From: Cyanobacteria bacterium UBA8803
Lineage (GTDB): Bacteria; Cyanobacteriota; Cyanobacteriia; Cyanobacteriales; Coleofasciculaceae
Assembly: GCA_003505715.1 (NCBI GenBank)
Contig: DNXU01000380.1
Coordinates: 1-20,157, forward strand
Direction: 5' to 3'
Length of the DNA stretch: 20,157 bases
Shown here: one piece after another, positions 13,906 through 20,157 of the stretch
How positions within the stretch are numbered: position 1 is the first letter of the stretch
Layout of the letters: the number at the start of each line of letters is the position of its first letter
Translations under genes and position numbers: made by a program
The notes under the pieces: generated by a model
The model's database searches: none
What the model was told of the DNA's origin: nothing
The model's input: only the letters and a program-made list of their open reading frames with translations

Positions 13906-15550
13906 GGTGAGGCTGTTAACAGCAGTCAACAAAAGAAGTACATTTACTACGAGGATAGGTACATATTATATGCATATAGTCGGTGGAATAAAGCTTCCCA
14001 AATCAGCTGACGTTTTTGATTTATATATGCAGTGTAATGAAGCTGCATCTATAAACTACCAGGACGATGACAAAAAAGTTGTCTTACGGCAGGGAGGTAT
14101 TATATCCTCAAATTCTTACTTTAATTCATTTTACGAAAAATTTTATACTAAATATACAACTCTAAGCTCTATCTACTATTTGCTGAAACTTGAAGGCGAT
14201 TTTAAAGTTACTGTTTACCGAGAAGTTAACGGGGAAAATAACAAAGAGATTATTTCTCAAGATAACTTTGAAGACTGTCAATTTTTAGAAGCCGTCAAAA
14301 TTCCCACAATAAATCTCCTTCAAGATGAAACCGCTGGCAGAATATATTTTGAAATAACCTGTTCTAGTGAACAGGGTGCCTTTAAAGAGGCGTGGATAGC
14401 AACTGATGAAAATAAATCTAGAGACGTATCATTAGGAATTATCATTTGCACCTTCAAAAAAGAGGATTATATAAAAAATACCTTAACTACGATTTTTCAA
14501 GATAAATTACTAGAAAGTAAGGACTTTAAAGTATTTGTTGTTGATAATGGTAGAACTTTAGACAAAGCTGGTTTCACAGACCCAAGACTGAAACTGGTTC
14601 CCAATATAAATGCGGGTGGAAGTGGAGGTTTTACTAGAGGGCTAGTTGAAGCTTTAGAGGAGAACGTCTACTCTCATTTTTTGTTGATGGATGATGATAT
14701 AGAGTTAGAAAGTCAATGTATTTATAGGTTGTTTTCTTTGCATGAGTACGCCAAGACTGATTTAGCAGTAGCTGGTGGACTGCTAAATTTAGAGAAAAAG
14801 CATATGTTGTATGAAGCAGGAGCAACGTACAACGAAGATTCTAAAACTAGAGGATTTGCGCCTGGGTCATTAACCGCCGCAAATCATAATATTGATCTAC
14901 GAAGTTCTAGTTCTCTCAATAGGTTACTGGTGGAAGAACATATAGATTATGGGGGATTTTGGTTTTTCTCTTTTTCTAAAGAGATTGTTGAAAAAATTAA
15001 ATTACCCCTACCTTTATTTATCAAGATAGATGATATAGAGTTTTGTTTAAGAATTAAAGATTTGGGTGGCAAAATAGTAGCTTTTCCCTCGCTAGCTGTG
15101 TGGCATCAACCGGCTTCTGCCAAGAATTTAAATTGGGAAACTTATTATTATGCTCGCAACGATCTAATAACTTATGCCATCCATTATTCGATAGGATATA
15201 TGGATACAGTCAAGCATTTTACAAAAGTAATAATTAAGTCTTTATCAAGATGCGATTATGATTATGTAGCAATGCTTATAAAATCTTTTGAAGATTTTAT
15301 AAAAGGTCCAGATTTCATCAAAAACTCTGAGCCAGAAAATTTGCATATTAGCATTATAAAGCAGAGTCAAAGCTATAAGAACCAAAAGGAAAAAGATAAA
15401 TTAGCTGGTATTAAGCTTTTGACTCGGTGGTTTAAAGTTGCGGCTAAAAGTAGTATGGAATGGTCATCCGTAAGTAGAGAATGGAAAAAGGCTTCAAAGG
15501 AAATGACATCTACTATATTTTGGCAGCAATATCTTGGGTTAAACAACTAA
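13904..15550 (+). CDS. GlfT2-like GT2-family glycosyltransferase
   Basis: The 548-residue product resembles the galactofuranosyltransferase GlfT2 group. An N-terminal beta-rich domain (about residues 25-165) is followed by a GT-A domain starting SLGIIICTFKKEDYIKNTL (about 177-195). The acceptor-side glycine motif NINAGGSGGFTRGL lies near residues 233-247. The metal-binding motif is LLMDDDIELE (Asp263-265), the catalytic-base region FIKIDDIEFCLR (Asp376-377), and WHQPASAK carries His401. These match the D-x-D, D-D and His positions of GlfT2. The C-terminal 110 residues are helical. The start is either ATG 13904 or ATG 13970. The gene is AT-rich and lacks HIP1 sites, unlike its neighbours, so recent acquisition is likely. 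It should add furanose or another sugar to a surface glycan, but donor and acceptor are unknown. It has no transmembrane segment that I can see. Confidence 0.83.
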   Translation: MVRLLTAVNKRSTFTTRIGTYYMHIVGGIKLPKSADVFDLYMQCNEAASINYQDDDKKVVLRQGGIISSNSYFNSFYEKFYTKYTTLSSIYYLLKLEGDFKVTVYREVNGENNKEIISQDNFEDCQFLEAVKIPTINLLQDETAGRIYFEITCSSEQGAFKEAWIATDENKSRDVSLGIIICTFKKEDYIKNTLTTIFQDKLLESKDFKVFVVDNGRTLDKAGFTDPRLKLVPNINAGGSGGFTRGLVEALEENVYSHFLLMDDDIELESQCIYRLFSLHEYAKTDLAVAGGLLNLEKKHMLYEAGATYNEDSKTRGFAPGSLTAANHNIDLRSSSSLNRLLVEEHIDYGGFWFFSFSKEIVEKIKLPLPLFIKIDDIEFCLRIKDLGGKIVAFPSLAVWHQPASAKNLNWETYYYARNDLITYAIHYSIGYMDTVKHFTKVIIKSLSRCDYDYVAMLIKSFEDFIKGPDFIKNSEPENLHISIIKQSQSYKNQKEKDKLAGIKLLTRWFKVAAKSSMEWSSVSREWKKASKEMTSTIFWQQYLGLNN

Positions 15551-15605
15551 AATTGAGAGAAGGCTCATATAGAGGTGGATGGGAGTCACGTCAGGAATGT
15601 AGTTC

Positions 15606-15638
15606 AGATCCCCGGCTTTTTAGAAAAGTCGGGGATCT
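15606..15638. terminator. bidirectional hairpin terminator between convergent genes
   Basis: AGATCCCCGGCTTTT (15606-15620) and AAAAGTCGGGGATCT (15624-15638) form a 15-bp stem with one G-T mismatch and a 3-nt TAG loop. It sits between the glycosyltransferase and the convergent deaminase gene. Runs of T/A at the loop side give no clear 3' U-tract, but placement fits a shared terminator. This type of CCCCGACTT hairpin is frequent in cyanobacterial genomes. Confidence 0.7.
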
Positions 15639-15649
15639 GGCGTTATAAC

Positions 15650-16699
15650 TTATGGAGATCTAACCACTAATTCCCGATCTATCGCTTCATTTTGCAGCAA
15701 TCCCGTTAACAAAGAAGCCGGACGTTGACCGTGGGGCCAAGCGAAGGCGTGGCGGAACGCGGCATCTTGACAAGCTTGTAGTTGTTTGAAATCAATCACG
15801 TCTTGAGTGAGTAGATTTTCGTACTCGAACGGCAGGCGAACGTTGTGCAATCCCGCATTATCCGTACAGATAGCTATGTCTACACCTGCCTCAAAACAGC
15901 GGTCAAAGACAACCTTAAGTTGGCGGATGTCTTCTAAAGTGCCTGTTTTTAAGTAAGTTGTAGGGCAAACTTCCAGGCATTGCTGCCGTTGCGCTACTTC
16001 TTTTAACAACTCTGGATACTTTAAAGGAATGTGGATGCCGTGACCGATCCGCATTAAATAGGGTAAGAGTTCTGGGTAACAACCTTGGGGGGTTTCGTAG
16101 AGGTGACCCGTTGTATTCAAACCTAGCGATCGCGCATACTCGTACAATCCCACAAATTCATCTAAACGCTCGGCGTAGTGGGCATCTCCCCCAGCTACAT
16201 CTACCCCACACACGTACCCCTTGGCTAGAGCGGCTAGGTCTACAATAGCCTTGTTGACCTCGTAGGGTAACCGCGAGTGCATACAGAGAATCTGACTCGT
16301 AACAATAGGATAGTCCTTCACCCGACTGGCTTGGCCGACAATTTCTACTATCTGCGCCATCTGCTCGATGCGTTCGGACTGGCTCAAATGTTCGGAGGTT
16401 CTTAAATAGGGAGTATAGCGCAGTTCTAAATAAGCTAAATTCTCAAATATATAAGCTCCTCGAATCAGCCGATAGATGAAATAGGGCAGCGTTTGGGCAG
16501 TTTGCACGCTTTCTACTAGGGTGTGCAGTTCTAAATACTCATCTAGAGTATTGCGCGATCGCGTATAAAACTTCTCAAACTCAGAATATTCAGTAAATCG
16601 CTGCGCCAAATCGGTATTTTGGCGTTGAAAGTACCGCCAAAGAATGCGAGGCACAACTGACCCGCCCAGATGGCGGTGTAACTCAGCATATAACGCCAT
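15650..16699 (-). CDS. adenosine-deaminase-family amidohydrolase with altered active-site motifs
   Basis: This is a 349-residue metal-dependent hydrolase of the adenosine/adenine deaminase family. The start is set at ATG 16699 because AAGGAG lies five nucleotides upstream and the product then begins MALYAELHRHLGGSV, with the zinc-binding HxH at the expected place. An upstream in-frame ATG (16780) would add 27 residues coded partly by tandem repeats and is unlikely. Other motifs are TTGHLYETPQG (usual HAGE replaced by HLYE, keeping the putative catalytic Glu), LMRIGHGIHI (zinc-ligand region) and AICTDNAGLHN near residue 280. In classic adenosine deaminase the last motif is T-D-D; here the second Asp, which contacts the purine, is Asn. 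The protein is probably an enzyme, but adenosine may not be its substrate. Confidence 0.82.
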   Translation of the reverse strand: MALYAELHRHLGGSVVPRILWRYFQRQNTDLAQRFTEYSEFEKFYTRSRNTLDEYLELHTLVESVQTAQTLPYFIYRLIRGAYIFENLAYLELRYTPYLRTSEHLSQSERIEQMAQIVEIVGQASRVKDYPIVTSQILCMHSRLPYEVNKAIVDLAALAKGYVCGVDVAGGDAHYAERLDEFVGLYEYARSLGLNTTGHLYETPQGCYPELLPYLMRIGHGIHIPLKYPELLKEVAQRQQCLEVCPTTYLKTGTLEDIRQLKVVFDRCFEAGVDIAICTDNAGLHNVRLPFEYENLLTQDVIDFKQLQACQDAAFRHAFAWPHGQRPASLLTGLLQNEAIDRELVVRSP

Positions 16700-16734
16700 A
16701 CCAGCTCCTTCAGGAACATAGGGACTGAACCAGT

Positions 16735-16921
16735 TTTTCTCCGCCAAAAGTTGAGGGGGTTGTGTATTTTCCTCCCCCAAAGTTGGAGGGTTGTGTATTT
16801 TCCTCCCCTAAAGTTGGGGGGTTGTGTATTTTCATCCCCCAAAGTTGGGGGGTAGGGTATTTTCATCCCCCAAAGTTGGGGGGTAGGGTATTTTCCTCCC
16901 CCAAAGTTGGGGGGTAGGGGG
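16735..16921. repeat. six tandem 31-bp repeats, each with a C5/G6 hairpin
   Basis: Units start at 16735 (a 32-bp, more diverged copy), 16767, 16798, 16829, 16860 and 16891. Each contains TTTTC, a CCCCCAAAGTTGGGGGG hairpin and a short TTGTGTA or TAGGGTA joint. The three left units share the TTGTGTA joint and the right units share TAGGGTA, as if the array grew by duplication within sub-families. The array lies in the upstream region of the minus-strand deaminase gene. Confidence 0.95.
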
Positions 16922-16950
16922 GCTAGGTATAATCCTATTTGTGTTAACTT

Positions 16951-17021
16951 TGACGTACTCCCCTGTCTGAAGACGAGGGGATTCTTAAAAGATGTTACGA
17001 GGCGGACTGAAGTCCCGCCTC
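16951..17021 (-). ncRNA. candidate omega RNA (reRNA) scaffold at the tnpB element right end
   Basis: TnpB nucleases are known to use a guide RNA transcribed from the end of tnpB and the right end, with the guide taken from DNA just outside. Here two stable hairpins end with TACGTCAA on the minus strand at about 16950, and the guide would be the next minus-strand bases (below 16950). This assignment is by analogy with studied TnpB elements; transcription is not shown, and the tnpB frame is broken. Confidence 0.5.
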
Positions 17022-18313
17022 TCCACCTTTCTTCTTGCTTCTTTGACTCTTAACTAGACGGTTTCCCGTCCCCGTCAGACCGTCTCCACAAGCATTTTCT
17101 TTAACGTCCAGGATGCGTCCCACCCCAGACAGTTCGACTTTGCTCACTGCAAGCAAGCCTCTATTACGGACAATTTGTGCGGCAGCTACATCTCTATGCG
17201 TGGTGTACCCACACTTAGGACAAGAGTGAACTCTATCCTTGAGTTCTTTTTTTCCTGTATGAGTATCGCACTGAGGGCAAACTTGGGAGGTGTAATCCTT
17301 GTTCACCTCACCAAAGTACACCCCGCGTTTCCAACACACCCATTTGAGGATATTAACGAACTGCCCGAATCCAGCGTCTAAGGTATGTTTCCCAAACATC
17401 CCTTTTGCCCACACTCGAAAATCGATATCTTCAACAAATATCATTCCAGCACCCTTCGACAAGCTCAGGGCATTGCCGTCGCACAATTTGATGTGCTAAG
17501 CTTGAAGTGCCAGTCTTTCCGAGTGTCGCTAATGCGCTGATGTAACCTGGCAATCTTCCGATTTAATTTGTGGCGACCCTTTGAACCTTTTTTCTTGTGC
17601 TTAAGCCTGCGTTGGAGCAATTTCAGCTTCCTGTGCAGTGAGTTCAAGAATCTAGGTCTATCAACCACAAGTCCATCAGAAGTGGCAACGAACTTATCTA
17701 ACCCCAGATCTATCCCGAGCGGATGACCATGAGGCATGACATCGGGGACAGATACATCACATTCGAGTGATAGCTGTACAAAATATCCAGATGCCTTGCG
17801 AACAATCCGAGCTTGCTTGACGACAAACCCGTCTGGGATTTCTCGTGACTTAACATATCTAAGCCATCCCAACTGGGGGAGTTTGACTTGATTCCCTTTC
17901 AGTAGCTGACCCTTCCCCAGTTGTGGATAGACAAATGACCGCATCCGGTATCTGTTCTTGAACCTAGGAAACCCCATTCCCTTACGCCTCATGTCCACAA
18001 AAGCTGCTTCCAGCCTTTTAATGACTTGCTGTAATGCTTGAGCGTTAACGGTTGCTAGTTCTGGAAACTCAGTTTTGGCTTTTGTTAATGTCCGGCATTG
18101 TTGAGCATAGTTAGGATAGGGGGCATCGGCTGGGATGATGTATTCCGATTCCAGCGAACAAGCATTAATCTGACACTTGCGAGAATTAATCCAATCCTTT
18201 CTTTCGCGCAAAGCAAAATTCCAGACTTGGCGGCACACTGTTAAAGTGTGTTCAATTGTCTGGACTTGCTCTGGTGTTGGATTAGCTTTGTACTCGAATG
18301 TCAGATTTAACAC
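16995..18313 (-). pseudogene. tnpB: tnpB RNA-guided nuclease gene, broken by frameshifts
   Basis: The 5' part (18313-17465, 282 codons) begins at GTG 18313 behind AGGAGG (8-nt spacing) with MLNLTFEYKANPTPEQVQTI and contains the first RuvC acidic residue in LGIDLGLDKFVATSDG. The 3' part is in another frame (to 16995) and carries MIFVEDIDF (second acidic residue), a four-Cys zinc ribbon (CPQCDTHTGKKEL to CPKCG) and HRDVAAAQI (third acidic residue). Around 17484-17503 the family consensus KLAHQLCD is spread over three frames, consistent with two separate one-base gains. A 24-bp repeat (17452-17475) adds eight residues just before AGMIFVED. All catalytic residues survive, so decay is probably recent, but no intact TnpB can be made without frameshifting. 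Confidence 0.88.
17452..17475. repeat. 24-bp dispersed-repeat insertion inside tnpB
   Basis: CCCTTCGACAAGCTCAGGG followed by CATTG interrupts the otherwise conserved CD-x-AGMIFVED segment of tnpB with eight extra residues (NALSLSKG). The TTCGACAAGCTCAGGG block is a short sequence I recognise as dispersed in many bacterial genomes. Its length keeps the frame. Confidence 0.6.
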
Positions 18314-18550
18314 TTAATTCACCTCCTAGAAAATCCTAGCACACTTTATAGGACACGGCGGACTAAAGTCCTTAAGTCGTTTTCATCCACCGCCTAAATG
18401 ACGGTGGCTCTCAACTTCTAGGATGTTTTGGTAGCGTTTTAATCAACGATCGGCCAATTTTATAAATCCTTATGAAGAACTAGTTCAATATCCTGCCGTT
18501 CCTGATGTGACTGGTTAGAATAGCCTCAAGGATTTAGAGAACTGGATGCT
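18314..18550. other. tnpB element left end and kinase upstream region
   Basis: This 237-bp gap holds the left end of the tnpB element (to about 18413) and about 135 bp of upstream sequence for the divergent kinase gene. I see no clear -10/-35 pair and no small gene. Confidence 0.5.
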
Positions 18551-20157
18551 ATGACAACCTCTGCGCCTCAAGAAAGCACCGCTCACAATCAGAATCAATG
18601 CTATTGCCTCAATCCCGATTGCCAGCATCCAGAAAATCCCGGTGATGCCTCGATCTGTCAAAGTTGTGGTTCTAATTTACTCCTGGGCGATCGCTATCGG
18701 GCGATCCAACCTCTAGGCAGCGGTGGCTTTGGCAGAACCTTTCGCGCTGTGGATGAGTCCCACCCCGAACGGCTTGAGTGTGCGATCAAACAGTTGTTCC
18801 CTCAACAACAAGGCATCAACAACAGGGAAAAAGCGGCAGAATTATTTCGTCAAGAGGCTAAGCGCTTAGAAAGTCTCGGCCACCATCCCCAAATTCCCAC
18901 CCTACTGGATTACTTTGAGGCAGATCGCAGTCAGTATCTCGTGCAAGAGTTTATCCAGGGTCGCAATTTAGCCAAAGAATTAGCAGCAGAAGGCCCCTTT
19001 AATGAACTTCAGATTCGGCAGTTGTTGAACGATTTATTGTCCCTACTCAAGTTCGTCCACAGCCTGCAAGTGATTCACAGGGATATCAAGCCGGAAAATA
19101 TCATTCGCCGCCAGAGTGATGGCGCGTTAGTTTTAGTGGATTTTGGTGCGGCTAAGTTTGCCAGCCAAACCTTGCTGGGACGAACAGGCACGGTGATTGG
19201 TTCTGCTGCTTATACTGCCCCTGAACAGGTGCGGGGTAAAGCGGTTTTTGCTAGCGATTTGTATAGTTTAGGGGTGACCTGCATTCACCTGCTGACTCAG
19301 ATCCCCCCCTTCGACCTGTTCGATAGCAGCGAAGATACTTGGGTGTGGCAGCATTATTTGAGTCAGAGGAATGCAGTCAGTAAGTCCCTAGCTAAGATTC
19401 TCGACAAAATGTTGCAAGGGGCAACTAGGCGGCGCTATCAATCGGTTGACGAAGTACTAAGAGACTTGAACCCATCCCGATCTGCGGCCAAGCGCAACAA
19501 ATGGTTGGTGGCAAGTGCGTTACTGGTGTTCGGGTTGGTGGGAGTCCGATCTTGTCTCTCGCCAGTGGCGCGACAGGTATCTGTACCTAATAATGAGTTC
19601 GTGACGACCAACCCAGCTGAACAAAAAGATAGTTTGCCGTCCCAGTTTGGGGGATTATTTGCCACGGTGGACGGACAGCGGCAGGTTTTTCCCCTACAAC
19701 ATACGGAAGTAAAGGCCAAAATTGCCGGGAACGTGTCGCGGGTGGAAGTAACTCAAACCTTTGCCAATCCCTTCCAGCAACCTTTAGAGGCAGTGTATCG
19801 CTTTCCTCTGCCGGATGAGGCAGCGGTGGATGATATGGAGATCAAAATTGGCGATCGCGTTATTCGGGGTCTGATTAAAAAACGGGAAGAAGCCAAGCAA
19901 ATTTACGAACAAGCCAAGCAGGAAGGGAAAACAGCTGGGTTGCTGGAGCAGGAGCGGGATAATATCTTTACCCAATCCCTGGCTAATATCAAGCCGGGGG
20001 AAAAAATAGATGTGACTATTCGCTACACCGATAGCCTGAAGTTTGAAGGGGGCGATTATGAATTCGTCTTCCCTATGGTGGTGGGGCCACGCTATATTCC
20101 TGGAGCAGGGGTGGCTGATGCCGCGAAGGTGAATTCGCCGGAATTACCTGTGGGACG
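18551..20157 (+). CDS. zinc-ribbon serine/threonine kinase fused to a VIT domain, 3' end outside the window
   Basis: The frame is open from ATG 18551 to the window edge (535 codons visible). A zinc ribbon with CYCLNPDC and CQSCGSN (residues 17-40) precedes a eukaryotic-type kinase domain: glycine loop LGSGGFGRTF (about 55-64), ATP-binding Lys80, catalytic loop HRDIKPENI (His176, Asp178), DFGAAK (Asp197) and the activation-segment end APEQ. A transmembrane helix, WLVASALLVFGLVGV, lies near residues 318-332, so the kinase faces the cytoplasm. Outside the membrane a VIT domain begins near residue 365 (EVKAKIAGNVSRVEVTQTFA, then YRFPLPDEAAVDDMEIKIG), as in inter-alpha-trypsin-type proteins; a VWA domain usually follows such a domain but is not visible here. 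It looks intact. The substrate and trigger are unknown. Confidence 0.92.
   Translation, partial: MTTSAPQESTAHNQNQCYCLNPDCQHPENPGDASICQSCGSNLLLGDRYRAIQPLGSGGFGRTFRAVDESHPERLECAIKQLFPQQQGINNREKAAELFRQEAKRLESLGHHPQIPTLLDYFEADRSQYLVQEFIQGRNLAKELAAEGPFNELQIRQLLNDLLSLLKFVHSLQVIHRDIKPENIIRRQSDGALVLVDFGAAKFASQTLLGRTGTVIGSAAYTAPEQVRGKAVFASDLYSLGVTCIHLLTQIPPFDLFDSSEDTWVWQHYLSQRNAVSKSLAKILDKMLQGATRRRYQSVDEVLRDLNPSRSAAKRNKWLVASALLVFGLVGVRSCLSPVARQVSVPNNEFVTTNPAEQKDSLPSQFGGLFATVDGQRQVFPLQHTEVKAKIAGNVSRVEVTQTFANPFQQPLEAVYRFPLPDEAAVDDMEIKIGDRVIRGLIKKREEAKQIYEQAKQEGKTAGLLEQERDNIFTQSLANIKPGEKIDVTIRYTDSLKFEGGDYEFVFPMVVGPRYIPGAGVADAAKVNSPELPVG

Larger units (their letters stand above)
16951..18413 (-). mobile_element. 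IS200/IS605-family tnpB-only element (IS1341-like), decayed
   Basis: The element is oriented on the minus strand. The left end is marked by a hairpin, CCACCG (18389-18394) with CGGTGG (18404-18409), and a GGACT/AGTCC palindrome near 18359-18370, upstream of tnpB. The right end has two hairpins: CCCCTGTCT with AGACGAGGGG (16960-16980) and GAGGCGGACT with AGTCCCGCCTC (16999-17021). No tnpA (Y1 transposase) is present, so movement would need one from elsewhere. Borders are approximate because IS200/IS605 elements leave no target duplication. Confidence 0.75.

Noticed and set aside
16700..16780. 27-residue N-terminal extension of the deaminase from ATG 16780
   Set aside because: It is coded in part by the tandem repeat and has no ribosome binding site, whereas ATG 16699 has AAGGAG at the right distance and matches family N-termini.
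16735..16921. CRISPR array
   Set aside because: The units are directly adjacent with no unique spacers between them; they are plain tandem repeats.
17175..17499. Plus-strand frames opposite tnpB
   Set aside because: They run antisense to the conserved zinc ribbon and RuvC motifs of tnpB and lack their own features.

Overview
The window looks like chromosomal DNA of a cyanobacterium. The evidence is the dense scatter of the HIP1 octamer GCGATCGC (for example near 889, 2250, 2579, 3375, 4867, 5868, 7360, 11097, 12609, 16555, 18690 and 19850), the rsmA-ispE pair, short tandem heptamer repeats, an IS200/IS605-type tnpB element, and a zinc-ribbon Ser/Thr kinase fused to a VIT domain. I cannot assign a genus.

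Layout. Positions 1-1782 (minus strand) carry ispE, which runs off the left edge, preceded by rsmA. Positions 1972-4350 (plus) carry a membrane CHASE4-HAMP-PAS histidine kinase with no response regulator beside it. A structured intergenic stretch follows. A minus-strand group then runs from about 6164 down to 4655: a TM2/SHOCT-like membrane protein, a helix-hairpin-helix protein, a YciI-like protein, the small SRP RNA and a possible 37-residue peptide. Positions 6208-7129 hold a Phd/YefM-ParE toxin-antitoxin pair with a strong promoter and operator, bracketed by heptamer repeats in opposite orientation. folB (7130-7483) follows, and its stop codon lies inside a solitary IS200/IS605-like end. 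A gene-poor stretch to 8450 contains one possible small minus-strand gene and three inverted repeats.

Positions 8451-13859 (plus) form a polyol or ketose cluster: long-chain mannitol-dehydrogenase-family protein 1, an overlapping HAD phosphatase, dehydrogenase 2 and a xylulokinase. The simplest reading is polyol oxidation to a ketose followed by phosphorylation, as in known mtlD-mtlY or dalD-dalK pairs. The phosphatase would act on a phosphorylated side product, or the first two genes could work in the synthetic direction. No transporter or regulator is present in the window. An AT-rich GlfT2-like glycosyltransferase (13904-15550) follows and looks acquired. A shared hairpin terminator separates it from a convergent adenosine-deaminase-family gene.

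The right part holds six 31-bp tandem hairpin repeats, a decayed tnpB element (about 16951-18413) with two apparent frameshifts and a small in-frame repeat insertion, and the 5' part of a kinase-VIT gene that leaves the window at 20157.

The most unusual points are: the polyol cluster with two divergent dehydrogenases; a dispersed repeat inserted in frame within the first of them; IS ends that supply a stop codon or persist without transposase; a deaminase with altered active-site motifs; and a perfect palindrome reaching into the start codon of the glycosyltransferase.
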